Origin: UBA3478 sp965662045
GTDB lineage: Bacteria; Bacteroidota; Bacteroidia; Flavobacteriales; Flavobacteriaceae
Reading direction: 5' to 3'
DNA: 64,000 nt
Assembly (NCBI GenBank): GCA_965662045.1
Contig: CBFIGE010000011.1
Location: 13,355 to 77,354, forward strand
The notes under the pieces are model-generated. The model ran no database searches. It worked only from the letters and a program-made list of their open reading frames with translations, and was not told where the DNA came from. This document shows positions 10,237 to 19,197 of the stretch, in pieces. The stretch's first letter is position 1. Each line of letters opens with the position of its first letter. The position numbers were made by a program, and so were the translations under genes.

Positions 10237-10252
10237 TTCTTCATTTTAAAAA

Positions 10253-10567
10253 ATGATCATCTACAATATAACAGCAGTCTTAGAGCCTAGTCAGCTCGAT
10301 TCTTGGGAAGCATTCACCCCGTCTTTTTTAAAGGGTTTGATGAATACAAATTTTTTTACATCCATCAAATATTGTAAGATCTATGCACCTTCAAACGAGG
10401 CGCCTTCATTTTCAATTCAGTGTACGACCAGCTCACAAGAAAGATTGCTCTCGTTTTTAGAAGAGCACGCCCAAGGTTTTGACCAAATGGTAGCAGAGGC
10501 CTTTGGTGATCAGGTGCTTCTTTTTAAAACAACTTTAGAACAAATTGAACACTTGAGCTCATCATGA
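10253..10567 (+). CDS. DUF4286 family protein
   Basis: This is a small cytoplasmic protein of 104 aa with no signal peptide or membrane segment. The opening MIIYNITAVLEPS and the overall pattern fit DUF4286, a Bacteroidota family of unknown function that resembles dimeric alpha/beta-barrel proteins. Its stop codon overlaps the start of rsmA (ATGA), so the two are likely translated together. The tight link to serS and rsmA suggests a housekeeping role, possibly in RNA or translation (inference). Confidence 0.8.
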   Translation: MIIYNITAVLEPSQLDSWEAFTPSFLKGLMNTNFFTSIKYCKIYAPSNEAPSFSIQCTTSSQERLLSFLEEHAQGFDQMVAEAFGDQVLLFKTTLEQIEHLSSS

Positions 10568-11364
10568 AGCGTTTCGATAAAAAAGGTGATAAAGTAAGTG
10601 CCAAAAAATACTACGGACAGCACTTTTTAAAAGATGAAAACATCGCTCAAAAAATTGCTGAGACCCTCAGTGAAAACACCTACGAGCATATATTAGAAAT
10701 TGGTCCAGGCATGGGTGTGCTCACCAAATACCTCATTGAGCGAGAGCAACAAATTGTGGCCTTAGACATCGATAAAGAGTCTATTGCCTACCTTCAAAAC
10801 AATATGCAAGCAGCGAATCTAAGCATTGTAGAAGGTGATTTTTTAAAGCTCAATTTGAAGGAATTGTTCGGAGAAAAACCCTGGGCAATTACAGGCAATT
10901 TTCCCTACAATATCTCCAGTCAAATCGTATTTAAAGTTTTAGAATTTCGTTCTAGTATTCCCGAATTCAGTGGTATGTTTCAAAAAGAGGTGGCTAAGCG
11001 AATTTGCGAGAAGCCAGGCAGCAAAACTTACGGCATACTAAGTGTTTTGACACAAGCCTTTTACGAATGTGATTATTTGTTCACGGTTCATCCTCAGGTT
11101 TTTGATCCGCCCCCTAAGGTGCAGTCTGGAGTTATACGTTTAAAACGCAAAGAAAATTACGTGCTTGGCGTCGATGAAAGACTATTCTTCTCTGTAGTTA
11201 AATCAGCGTTTAATCAAAGGCGTAAAACCCTGCGAAACAGTCTGAAATCCTTTGGTATAAGCCCAATTCTAGCAGAAGAACGTATCTTTGCTGCCAGACC
11301 TGAACAACTCGGTGTAAGTGAATTTGTCGAGTTGACCCAAGCCATTGCAAATGACACCGTTTAA
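10564..11364 (+). CDS. rsmA: 16S rRNA (adenine1518-N6/adenine1519-N6)-dimethyltransferase
   Basis: RsmA (KsgA) dimethylates two adjacent adenines near the 3' end of 16S rRNA, using S-adenosylmethionine, late in 30S assembly. Visible motifs are the N-terminal KKYYGQHFLKD, the SAM-binding ILEIGPGMGVLT, and the catalytic motif IV GNFPYNISSQ. At 266 aa the length is normal. The ATG overlaps the DUF4286 stop by 4 nt. The 3' end overlaps mgtE by 14 nt, continuing the coupled operon. Confidence 0.96.
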   Translation: MKRFDKKGDKVSAKKYYGQHFLKDENIAQKIAETLSENTYEHILEIGPGMGVLTKYLIEREQQIVALDIDKESIAYLQNNMQAANLSIVEGDFLKLNLKELFGEKPWAITGNFPYNISSQIVFKVLEFRSSIPEFSGMFQKEVAKRICEKPGSKTYGILSVLTQAFYECDYLFTVHPQVFDPPPKVQSGVIRLKRKENYVLGVDERLFFSVVKSAFNQRRKTLRNSLKSFGISPILAEERIFAARPEQLGVSEFVELTQAIANDTV

Positions 11365-12703
11365 ACTGACATCAGTATTTCTAACTGAGATTCAATCAGC
11401 TATAAGCTCTAAGAACAAGAAAACCTTATTGAAGCATACCGCTGATTTGCATTATGCAGATTTGGCAGAAGTTATTAATGAGCTTAATCCGCAAGAGGCA
11501 ACCTATCTCGTCAAGCTCTTTCCATCTGAAAAAACAGCTGACGTTTTTACCGAACTTGATGAAGATTTAAGAGAACAAATTCTAGCCAAATTAACCTCAG
11601 AGGAGATTGCAGCAGAAATTGCAGAACTCGATACCGATGATGCTGTAGATATTATTACTGAACTCGATGAAGAGATTGCCAAAGAAGTCATCTCAAATCT
11701 GAATGATAGAGAGCATGCTGCTGAGATTGTAGAACTTCTTAGATACGATGAAGATACTGCTGGTGGATTAATGGCAAAAGAATTGATTCGGGTCAACGAA
11801 AACTGGAGCATTAACAACTGTGTTCGAGAGATGAGAGCCCAAGCCGGTGAGGTCACCCGAGTGCATTCGATTTATGTAGTTGACAACGACAACACCTTAA
11901 AAGGACGGCTGTCATTAAAAGACCTTTTGATGGCTCCAGACAACGCACACATCAAAGATGTTTACATCAAAAAGGTCGATTACGTCGAAGTTAATGAAGA
12001 TTCAGAAGAGGTCGCTAAAATCATGGCCAAATACGATTTAGAAGCCATACCCGTTGTGGATGAGATGCGCCGACTAGTGGGACGTATTACCATTGACGAT
12101 ATCGTAGATGTTATCAAAGAAGAAGCTGATAAAGATTACCAGCAAATGGCTGGTATTACCCAAGACGTTGAGGCCAGCGACAGTATTTTAGAACTTACCA
12201 AAGCCCGATTACCATGGTTAATCGTAGGGCTAATAGGAGGTCTAGGTGCAGCTGTAATTATGGGCGGCTTTGAAGACATGCTAGCCAAACACGCCTTACT
12301 CTTTTTCTTTACCCCCTTAATTGCAGCAATGGCAGGAAATGTTGGAGTACAATCTAGTGCTATAATCGTTCAAGGTTTGGCCAACAACGACATCAAGGGT
12401 GGTATACTTCCGCGGGTACTTAAAGAAATGTTACTAGCCCTTTTTAATGGTATCATTTTAGCCGTATTACTATTTGCTTGTACTTGGATTTGGAAAGGAA
12501 GCCTACTTAGTGCTATTGCGATTTCGATTTCACTCATTGTCGTGATTATTATTGCAGGAATTATCGGAACTTTTACCCCTATGTTTTTGCACAAAAACAA
12601 AATAGACCCTGCACTTGCGACAGGACCTTTTATAACGACTTGTAATGACATCTTCGGTATTTTAATCTATTTCTGGATTGCAAAACTCATCTTGGGAATT
12701 TGA
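11351..12703 (+). CDS. mgtE: Magnesium transporter MgtE
   Basis: MgtE is a Mg2+-gated channel/transporter of the inner membrane. The 450-aa protein shows the standard order: an N-terminal helical superhelix domain rich in Asp/Glu (AEIAELDTDDAVDIITELDE), two CBS domains (about residues 135-255), then five hydrophobic helices to the end. The ATG at 11351 is preferred over the in-frame TTG two codons upstream. It overlaps rsmA at its start and the next gene at its stop (TTGA), so it lies in the middle of the operon. Confidence 0.94.
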   Translation: MTPFKLTSVFLTEIQSAISSKNKKTLLKHTADLHYADLAEVINELNPQEATYLVKLFPSEKTADVFTELDEDLREQILAKLTSEEIAAEIAELDTDDAVDIITELDEEIAKEVISNLNDREHAAEIVELLRYDEDTAGGLMAKELIRVNENWSINNCVREMRAQAGEVTRVHSIYVVDNDNTLKGRLSLKDLLMAPDNAHIKDVYIKKVDYVEVNEDSEEVAKIMAKYDLEAIPVVDEMRRLVGRITIDDIVDVIKEEADKDYQQMAGITQDVEASDSILELTKARLPWLIVGLIGGLGAAVIMGGFEDMLAKHALLFFFTPLIAAMAGNVGVQSSAIIVQGLANNDIKGGILPRVLKEMLLALFNGIILAVLLFACTWIWKGSLLSAIAISISLIVVIIIAGIIGTFTPMFLHKNKIDPALATGPFITTCNDIFGILIYFWIAKLILGI

Positions 12704-13647
12704 GTAAAAAAGTCTTGCATATTGATGAGAATCATCCCATTCTTCGCGAAGATTTAGCCGCACAGGGATTTGAAAATCACTCTGACTTTCACTGCTCAAA
12801 ACAAGAATTAATCGATAAAATCTCAAGCTACCAAGGGCTCATTGTTCGAAGTCGAATACCCATTGACCAAAGCGTATTGGCAGCCGCTACCAATCTTGAA
12901 TTCATCGGGCGTGTAGGTGCGGGATTAGAAAATATCGATATCAACTTTGCCAAACAACAGGGTATACATTGCATTGCAGCCCCTGAAGGAAATCGAAATG
13001 CGGTCGGAGAGCACGCTCTAGGGCTTTTATTAAACCTATTGAACAAACTCAATAAGGCTGATAACGAAATCAGAAGTGGTCGCTGGGATCGCGAAGGCAA
13101 TCGAGGTGTAGAGCTCGATGGAAAAACAGTTGGTATCATCGGTTATGGCCATATGGGTAAACAGTTTGCCCGAAAACTCAGAGGTTTTGACCTAGAGGTT
13201 TTGTGCTATGACATCAAGGCCAATGTTGGAGATGACTTCGCTCGACAAGTTGAAATGGCTGAATTTTTTGAAAAAGTTGAGATACTCAGTTTGCATTTGC
13301 CTCATACGGAGCTCACTCATGGCCTCTGCAATTTAAGTTTTATCGAGAAGTTTAAACATCCCTTTTGGCTCATTAATACAGGTAGAGGGTCTGCAGTGGC
13401 TACCGCAGATTTAATTGCCGCTCTAAATTCAAGTAAGATTTTAGGCGCTGGTTTAGATGTGTTGGAATTTGAAAAAAAATCTTTTGAAAACTTCTTTGAG
13501 CAAGAAAACCTTCCAGATGCCTTTAACACGCTTCTAAAATGCGACCGGGTTATTTTAAGCCCGCATGTGGCTGGATGGACTGTGGAGAGTCATAAAAAAC
13601 TCGCCCAGACCATTACCGAAAAAGTTCGAGCATTATACGCTCTATAA
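12700..13647 (+). CDS. D-2-hydroxyacid dehydrogenase (phosphoglycerate dehydrogenase-like)
   Basis: This is an NAD-dependent dehydrogenase of 315 aa. The Rossmann motif GIIGYGHMGKQFA lies at about residues 147-159. The catalytic Arg sits in NTGRGSAV, Glu in GLDVLEFE and His in LSPHVAGWT, the usual Arg-Glu-His triad. No C-terminal ACT domain is present, so it is a short form. The substrate could be 3-phosphoglycerate (serine synthesis) or another 2-hydroxyacid, which sequence alone cannot settle. The TTG start overlaps the mgtE stop. Confidence 0.85.
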   Translation: MSKKVLHIDENHPILREDLAAQGFENHSDFHCSKQELIDKISSYQGLIVRSRIPIDQSVLAAATNLEFIGRVGAGLENIDINFAKQQGIHCIAAPEGNRNAVGEHALGLLLNLLNKLNKADNEIRSGRWDREGNRGVELDGKTVGIIGYGHMGKQFARKLRGFDLEVLCYDIKANVGDDFARQVEMAEFFEKVEILSLHLPHTELTHGLCNLSFIEKFKHPFWLINTGRGSAVATADLIAALNSSKILGAGLDVLEFEKKSFENFFEQENLPDAFNTLLKCDRVILSPHVAGWTVESHKKLAQTITEKVRALYAL

Positions 13648-13664
13648 TTTCTCTGAGAATCCTA

Positions 13665-13672
13665 TACCTTTG
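13665..13672 (+). promoter_or_regulatory. Putative -7 promoter element (TACCTTTG) for the TM2 gene
   Basis: This is an exact TAnnTTTG match 31 nt before the ATG at 13704, in the short gap after the dehydrogenase gene. No convincing -33 element was found. Confidence 0.4.
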
Positions 13673-13703
13673 TACTTGTCTTAATCTTTAATCTTACACT
13701 CTT

Positions 13704-13970
13704 ATGGATGGTAAAAGAATCATCGCAGGAATCACCGGAATCTTTTTTGGAGGATTTGGCATTCATAAATTCGTATTGAATTACACACGAGAGGGGCTCA
13801 TATTATTGGGAATAACCATTGCAGGATCAATTCTGTCTTGCCTTGTAATTGGGGTAGTCTTTGTATGGATTCCTTCAGTAATTGGCTTTATCGAAGGGAT
13901 TGTATACCTCACTAAATCAGATGAGGAATTTCACAATACTTATGTGGTAGGGCATAAATCTTGGTTCTAG
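13704..13970 (+). CDS. TM2 domain-containing membrane protein
   Basis: This is an 88-aa protein with two transmembrane helices. The pattern GGFGIHKFVLNYTREGLILL followed by a second helix and a DEEF motif is the TM2 signature. TM2 proteins are widespread and their bacterial function is unknown. Its stop lies 3 nt from the stop of the convergent acyltransferase gene. Confidence 0.85.
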   Translation: MDGKRIIAGITGIFFGGFGIHKFVLNYTREGLILLGITIAGSILSCLVIGVVFVWIPSVIGFIEGIVYLTKSDEEFHNTYVVGHKSWF

Positions 13971-13973
13971 CCC

Positions 13974-14972
13974 TTAAGGAAAAAGACTCCATTTTTTGAT
14001 TAGCATTACACCCAAAAAAACGTAAAGTATTAACCCTATAAGCACTATGGGATTATGGAGGCATGCACTCAGAATAAAAAGAAGGCTAAAGAAAAGTACC
14101 ATAAAACCATAACGAAAAGTTCCTTCGAATTCAGCTTCATCGACAAGCTTAGCGAAGGTCAACTTGTAGAGTGTAAACGGCAGGGCAAACCACAATTTAT
14201 GTATTGCTCTTTGTAACTGAGAATTTGACTTTCCTTTAGGTCTTTCTGATGTTTGATTTAATACATTCCCAACCTGTTCGAGATCAGACAAATCGACTTG
14301 TACATCCTGTAAATACTTTAATTCTCGCTCATAGGTTTTGGGCTCTAAGTGCAGAGACAAGGTTTTAAAGGTTTTTGTAAAACCTTGAACTAATTCTTGA
14401 GTTTGCTCGGCATCCATTACCTTGTGAGGTAAATTGATATAGTCTGAAAAATGAAGGCTCATTTGATCACCTAATTCTTGAGGGGCGTGATAATTGACTC
14501 CAATTAAACAGGCTGCTATGGGCTCACTCCGCTCAAGCTGGGCGTGTGCATTCAAAATACGCGTAAACCCTTTACTTATGTTCCGAATTCGTTTGTCTAA
14601 ACTGTGACTGGCTTCTGGAAAAATGAGTACTGATTTACCTTCATGCAAGAGTTGTGCTGTTTTTTCAAAAATAGCATCGTTTAAAGCCAACTGCTTTCTT
14701 CCGTCGCGAACGCGATAAATTGGAATCATATTTAGGGTTCCAAAAATCCTTCTCACTAATGCATTGGCAAAAACATCCGCCCTTGTTAAAAAATAAATGG
14801 GTTCTTTTATTCGTGTGGCTATAATTAAAACATCTAAAAGCGCATTTTGGTGATTAGCCAAATACAACACCCCTTTACCTTTACGCTTTGGCTTATAGTT
14901 AACCCTATGAATTTTTTTGTAATAACAAAAAAGGGTTAGGATATTAAAATATTTTACAAAGGTGTAAAACAT
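13974..14972 (-). CDS. PlsC-like 1-acylglycerol-3-phosphate acyltransferase family protein
   Basis: The NHQNALLD motif (HX4D) and a FPEAS motif mark the glycerophospholipid acyltransferase family, which transfers fatty acyl chains to lysophosphatidate or related lipids at the inner membrane. The 332-aa protein ends with two hydrophobic segments (about residues 275-325), an arrangement seen in many Bacteroidota members. The ATG at 14972 is chosen over the adjacent TTG at 14975. It diverges from the DUF6428 gene across about 80 bp. The exact lipid substrate is not deducible. Confidence 0.85.
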   Translation of the reverse strand: MFYTFVKYFNILTLFCYYKKIHRVNYKPKRKGKGVLYLANHQNALLDVLIIATRIKEPIYFLTRADVFANALVRRIFGTLNMIPIYRVRDGRKQLALNDAIFEKTAQLLHEGKSVLIFPEASHSLDKRIRNISKGFTRILNAHAQLERSEPIAACLIGVNYHAPQELGDQMSLHFSDYINLPHKVMDAEQTQELVQGFTKTFKTLSLHLEPKTYERELKYLQDVQVDLSDLEQVGNVLNQTSERPKGKSNSQLQRAIHKLWFALPFTLYKLTFAKLVDEAEFEGTFRYGFMVLFFSLLFILSACLHNPIVLIGLILYVFLGVMLIKKWSLFP

Positions 14973-15021
14973 CAAAAATTGATTAGGAATTGCGAATTTA
15001 CACTTTTGAAAATAAAGCTAT

Positions 15022-15041
15022 TCATCGTAATTTTACGATGA
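15022..15041. promoter_or_regulatory. Perfect palindrome, likely ArsR-type operator upstream of the DUF6428 gene
   Basis: TCATCGTAA-TT-TTACGATGA is a perfect inverted repeat with 9-bp arms and a 2-bp centre. A possible promoter lies just upstream (TTG at 14979-14981, 19 bp, then CACTTTTG at 15001-15008, one mismatch to TAnnTTTG). The palindrome would overlap the transcription start region, as a repressor site would. Its form resembles ArsR/SmtB-family operators, and DUF6428 genes are often found with arsR in flavobacteria (recollection). No regulator gene is next to it here. Confidence 0.55.
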
Positions 15042-15052
15042 AATATTTTACT

Positions 15053-15538
15053 ATGATCCTACAAGACTTTTTATCACAACTGGAACTCAATAGAGGAAAA
15101 ATATTGAGTGTTGAATATCTGCCAAATGCCTATACCGAAATTGATTTTCACATCACTGAGGTCAAAAACTGCACTGTTGAAAGTGTAGATTGTGGAGGCA
15201 AGAAACACCAGTGGACTGAGGTCATCATTCAACTTTGGGAAGACCCAAATCCCAACCGAGAAAAACGAATAATGCGTGTTACCAAAGCCATACAGATTTT
15301 GAAAAGAGTTCAAGAAGTGCAATATTTTGACCTTCAAGCAATCCTTAAAGTAGAATACGGAAATGCTCGTTTTCACACCGCTATTCAAAAGATTTCGGCG
15401 ATGGTTGCAACAGACCAAAAACTGATAATACAATTGGGAGAGGTGGCCTCTGATTGCAAGGCCAAAGATGTGTGTGGAGTTGAAATTCAAGCTAGCACTG
15501 TTCAAGAATCTTGTGCCCCAGGTTCAGGATGTTGCTAA
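15053..15538 (+). CDS. DUF6428 family protein with Cys-rich tail
   Basis: The protein is about 161 aa. The core pattern IDFHITEVKN...VDCGGKKH...IIQLWED fits DUF6428, a flavobacterial family of unknown function often found in arsenic-resistance neighbourhoods. The tail is Cys-rich and ends CAPGSGCC, which could bind a thiophilic metal or metalloid (inference). The frame is open from a TTG at 14990, but the ATG at 15053 lies just after the palindromic operator at 15022-15041 and is the better start; an ATG at 15038 overlaps the palindrome. The 3' end overlaps the convergent acyltransferase gene by 15 bp. No arsR, arsC or arsB gene is in the window, so this copy stands alone. Confidence 0.65.
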   Translation: MILQDFLSQLELNRGKILSVEYLPNAYTEIDFHITEVKNCTVESVDCGGKKHQWTEVIIQLWEDPNPNREKRIMRVTKAIQILKRVQEVQYFDLQAILKVEYGNARFHTAIQKISAMVATDQKLIIQLGEVASDCKAKDVCGVEIQASTVQESCAPGSGCC

Positions 15539-17332
15539 TTCCTTAGCGAGCTGCTCTACCTTTTTCTCAAATTCTTCCATGACGGGGCGAACCGTTTCTT
15601 CAGGAATATCAGACACCTTGATGTACATCAATCCGTCTACGGCATTATTAAAAAGAGGATCTACATTAAAAGCGACCACCCTAGCATTCTGTTTGATGTA
15701 CTTTTTAATCAAAACAGGTAAGCGGAGATTTCCTGGTTCTACCTCCGCGATTAAACGATCAAATTTATTCAGATCAGCCTTGGTACTGTCAAAAATAAAT
15801 TCCTTGTCCTCAGATTTCAACCGCACCTTGAATTCTTTTTTCGGACGGATGTACTTGGCTACAAAGGCATCCCAGTAATGAGATCGCATGAATTCAATCA
15901 TCAAAGACTTGGAAAAATTCGAAAACTGATTGCTTATACTGACTCCACCCATGAGGTATTTGTGATTCGGAAATAGTAAAGTGGTATGAATAATCCCCTT
16001 CCACAATAGAAATAAAGGCATTGGTTTTTGCTGATAGGCTTGGGCAATATAGGCTCTACCCATCTCTATGGTTTCAGACATCATTTGATGCAATTCCGGT
16101 TCAAAACGAAATAAATCAGAAAGGTAAAAACCTTGCATGCCGTAGGAGGCATAAATGTCTGCGCCCAAACCCATTCGATAAGCGCCAACGATGGTTTTTT
16201 CGTTATCATCCCACAAAAAGAGATGATGATAGTAACTGTCAAATACATCTAAATCCAAAGCCCTATTGGTTCCCTCTCCCACAGCTCTAAAGGTCACTTC
16301 TCGCTGTCGGCCAATTTCGAGCAATATAATTGGCATCTCAGATTCTTGAGTCAAAAATACCTGAAAATGTCTGTGTTCAAGCAACATTTTTTGGGCTGCT
16401 CTCAATTGTTCAATTTCCTTTTGAAGGATTTCTTTAGGTATCGCATCGACAACCTTTTTTTGCGTCCTAGGTATTTTGAGTGTCCTTGGCACCCTGTCAA
16501 TCAACCTTCCTTTTTGGTAGACATTCGACAACAAATAGGTCTTGCGTCTGAGCAGTTCTGTATACTGCTCAAGTGATTCCGCTTTTTTTTGTGCGCCCAC
16601 ACTAATCGGAACTCCAATGCGAACAATGATAGGGCGTCGTTTCTGGCTGTAAAGTTCCGAAGGTAATTTAGCCGTTCGCAGCAATGGGCTTATCTTAGAT
16701 AGCCTGTAAAAAAATCGACTATTTCGCCCGTGAAAATAGATGGGAATGACCGGAACTTCTGCCCTTCGAATCAATTTGATTACAGCCTCTTCCCAGGGCT
16801 TGTCAACCACCAGTTTATCTTCTTTATAGGTGGATACTTCTCCGGCAGGAAACACACCTAAGGGTTTACCTTCTTTGAGATGTAGCAAGGCTTGCTTAAA
16901 TCCAATTACACTGCTTTTGGCATCTCGATGTTGCTCAAATGGATTAACTGCCATAATGTATGATCGAAGAGGGCGAATTCGCTGCAAAAGAAAATTAGCG
17001 ATAATCTTGTAATCACTTCTTCTGTCTAAAACTAATTTCATGAGTAAGATGCCATCTATTCCTCCTAAGGGATGATTGGATATACTTATAAAGGACCCCG
17101 TGGCAGGAATGCGCTTGAGCTCTTGGGCATCATACTCAAATTTGATGTTGTAATGAAGTAATAAGGCCTCTAGAAATGAACAAGTGTCGAGATGTTTTGT
17201 CTTTCTGTAGACTTTATTAATACCACTTAGTTTGGTGATTCGCATAAAACACCAAGCGATGCCAATACCGATATATCCCCATTTTGAGAGCTGAAGTACT
17301 TGGGCTACTTCTCTGGCGGCAATAAGATTCAT
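15524..17332 (-). CDS. olsF: Two-domain acyltransferase, OlsF-like ornithine lipid synthase
   Basis: The 602-aa protein joins two acyltransferases. Residues ~70-260 form a PlsC-like O-acyltransferase with the motif NHPLGGID and FPAGEVS. Residues ~310-560 form a GNAT/hemolysin-type N-acyltransferase with FRAVGEGTN and IVGAYRMG, as in OlsB. This fusion matches OlsF, which makes ornithine lipids: the C-terminal half N-acylates ornithine and the N-terminal half adds the second chain. Ornithine lipids are known in Flavobacterium and allow phosphate-free membranes. The ATG at 17332 gives the family length. A glycine-lipid synthase or other aminolipid role is possible. The 3' end overlaps the DUF6428 gene tail to tail. 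Confidence 0.7.
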   Translation of the reverse strand: MNLIAAREVAQVLQLSKWGYIGIGIAWCFMRITKLSGINKVYRKTKHLDTCSFLEALLLHYNIKFEYDAQELKRIPATGSFISISNHPLGGIDGILLMKLVLDRRSDYKIIANFLLQRIRPLRSYIMAVNPFEQHRDAKSSVIGFKQALLHLKEGKPLGVFPAGEVSTYKEDKLVVDKPWEEAVIKLIRRAEVPVIPIYFHGRNSRFFYRLSKISPLLRTAKLPSELYSQKRRPIIVRIGVPISVGAQKKAESLEQYTELLRRKTYLLSNVYQKGRLIDRVPRTLKIPRTQKKVVDAIPKEILQKEIEQLRAAQKMLLEHRHFQVFLTQESEMPIILLEIGRQREVTFRAVGEGTNRALDLDVFDSYYHHLFLWDDNEKTIVGAYRMGLGADIYASYGMQGFYLSDLFRFEPELHQMMSETIEMGRAYIAQAYQQKPMPLFLLWKGIIHTTLLFPNHKYLMGGVSISNQFSNFSKSLMIEFMRSHYWDAFVAKYIRPKKEFKVRLKSEDKEFIFDSTKADLNKFDRLIAEVEPGNLRLPVLIKKYIKQNARVVAFNVDPLFNNAVDGLMYIKVSDIPEETVRPVMEEFEKKVEQLAKELATS

Positions 17333-17365
17333 CTCCTATCGATTTTTCACCGATAAAAGTACGTA

Positions 17366-18655
17366 TTAAGCCTCTTGCTTTACTACCAATTGTAAAGTTT
17401 CTCCATTGCGCTGTTCAACCAAAACCTCATCATTTTTTTGAAGCACTGTTTTGGTTGAATTTTCATTGGCATGCCGGATGGTGTAAAGCGAAACATCTTG
17501 ATGATATTGCACCTTAAACTCTTGCTCTAAATCAGGTAAAAGTTGTTGAAAACCTTCAAACCTATTGTCGAGACAAACACTAAAACTAATGGCTGAATTT
17601 TGAATTAAATCAACCTTGAGTCGGTGTTTGGCAAAGAGTTTAAACAAGGCGCTAAAGTGTTCTTCAACCATAAATGAAAAATCCTGGCTTGCGAGTTGTA
17701 AAAGCACCTGATTGCGCTTTAAAATGTAACAAGGTGTCATGGGGTCCAGGGTCAGCTCGTGAGATACTTTAGTTCCAGGATTTTCTAAATCTGAGAAACT
17801 TCGAACAATTAGCGGAATAGACTTTCGCTGCAGTGGTTGAAGTGTTTTTGGATGAATGACTGTAGCTCCGTAAAAGGCCAATTCAATGGCTTCTCGGTAA
17901 GAGATCTGATTTAATAGTTCGGTTCGTTCAAAATACCTAGGGTCTGCATTGAGTACACCTGGCACGTCTTTCCAAATACTCACAGAATCTGCATTTAAGG
18001 CATAAGCTAAAATAGCCGCTGTATAATCTGAACCTTCTCTACCTAAGGTTGTAGTAAAGTTATGTTGGTCACTCCCCAAAAATCCCTGAGTGATAAAAAG
18101 CGTGTTTTGCTTTTGACCTATATGCTGCTGAATCTGTTGTTCGGTCAGGGTCCAATTTACTTTTGCGTCCCTATAATTTTGATCTGTTTTGATGAGCTCT
18201 CGAACATCGATCCATTGATTCTCAATCTTTTCTTTGGTCAAATAGGCACTGATTATGGTCGTGGAAAGCAATTCGCCATATCCTACAATTTGATCGTATA
18301 CAAAGGATTTATTCCAGGATTTATTCCAGGCCAAAAATCCACTGATTTCGTCGAATAGAAGGTCGACCTCAACCATGACATCAGAGGATTCTCCATTGAA
18401 GAGTTCTTTGACGATCTGCTGGTGAAAGGCCCTTGAAGGTGCCAGTACTTTGGTTACTACTTCTTGGGTGGGTTGCTTTGAGGTCTTTGCTTTTAGGTAA
18501 GAGGTGACAACTTCTTCGATGGCGTTGGTAGTTTTACCCATTGCTGAAACGACCAAAGTAGTGTTTTCGACTCCTTGATGCCTTAAAACTTTAACGAGGT
18601 TTTGAACGCCAGCCGCATCTTTGACTGAAGCTCCCCCAAACTTAAATATTCTCAT
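17366..18655 (-). CDS. lysC: Aspartate kinase
   Basis: Aspartokinase phosphorylates aspartate, the first step to lysine, threonine and methionine. The 429-aa monofunctional enzyme starts with MRIFKFGGASVKDA (the KFGG motif). It contains TTLGREGSDYTAA and a C-terminal ACT region from about residue 310 for feedback control. A 12-bp exact tandem duplication encodes WNKSWNKS at about residues 110-117. Its ATG directly abuts the stop of the upstream GNAT gene, so the two form an operon. Confidence 0.93.
   Translation of the reverse strand: MRIFKFGGASVKDAAGVQNLVKVLRHQGVENTTLVVSAMGKTTNAIEEVVTSYLKAKTSKQPTQEVVTKVLAPSRAFHQQIVKELFNGESSDVMVEVDLLFDEISGFLAWNKSWNKSFVYDQIVGYGELLSTTIISAYLTKEKIENQWIDVRELIKTDQNYRDAKVNWTLTEQQIQQHIGQKQNTLFITQGFLGSDQHNFTTTLGREGSDYTAAILAYALNADSVSIWKDVPGVLNADPRYFERTELLNQISYREAIELAFYGATVIHPKTLQPLQRKSIPLIVRSFSDLENPGTKVSHELTLDPMTPCYILKRNQVLLQLASQDFSFMVEEHFSALFKLFAKHRLKVDLIQNSAISFSVCLDNRFEGFQQLLPDLEQEFKVQYHQDVSLYTIRHANENSTKTVLQKNDEVLVEQRNGETLQLVVKQEA
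18305..18328. repeat. 12-bp tandem duplication within lysC
   Basis: GGATTTATTCCA occurs twice in direct tandem (18305-18316 and 18317-18328). On the coding strand it encodes WNKS twice. It keeps the frame and should be tolerated in a surface loop. Confidence 0.9.
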
Positions 18656-19147
18656 TTACTCCTTTGCCTTTTGGGCATTTTGCGCTATAGTTTGCTGATT
18701 CATTTGAACAATGTGCCAGTTCTTTAAGAATTGAGCCCCTTTGGATTCGTACAACTCAATGGCTGGTGTATTCCAGTCTAGAACCTCCCAACAAAGACGT
18801 CTAACGCCCATTTGATGTGCGTAAGAGGTCACGTGATCGAGTAGAGCAGTGCCAATTCCATTTCCCCTAACCTCTTTTTTTACAATGAGGTCTTCGAGAT
18901 GAATGCTCTTTCCTTTCCAAGTGGAATACCGAAGGTAAACCAAGGCCATACCCCATAAATCTGAGGTTTTGAGGTCTCTCGCTACAAAACAATGGTATAG
19001 TGGATTGCTTCCAAAGCCATCATTGCGCAGTTCTTCTTCGGTAATTTCTACTTGCTCAGGTTCGTTCTCAAATTCAGCTAATTCTTTGATTAGGCTTAAA
19101 ATCTGGGAGACATCAGAGACTACAGCATTTTCAATTTTAAATTCCAC
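18656..19147 (-). CDS. GNAT family N-acetyltransferase
   Basis: This is a small acetyl-CoA-dependent acetyltransferase. The acetyl-CoA loop is visible as VRGNGIGTALLDH (about residues 109-121). The pattern SLIKELAEFENEPEQVEITE and LEDLIVKKEVRG matches the diamine/amino-acid GNAT group close to spermidine/spermine acetyltransferase-like proteins. The start is either GTG at 19147 (used here) or TTG two codons earlier; both lack a nearby ATG. It abuts lysC with no gap. The substrate is unknown. Confidence 0.8.
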   Translation of the reverse strand: MEFKIENAVVSDVSQILSLIKELAEFENEPEQVEITEEELRNDGFGSNPLYHCFVARDLKTSDLWGMALVYLRYSTWKGKSIHLEDLIVKKEVRGNGIGTALLDHVTSYAHQMGVRRLCWEVLDWNTPAIELYESKGAQFLKNWHIVQMNQQTIAQNAQKAKE

Positions 19148-19197
19148 AGGCAAAAATATCTAGATATAAATGAAATACGAAAGGTATTAAACAGAAC

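Noticed and set aside
15468..15878. Open frame on the plus strand over the 3' end of the OlsF-like gene
   Set aside because: Shadow of the minus-strand coding sequence; no recognisable protein and no start context.
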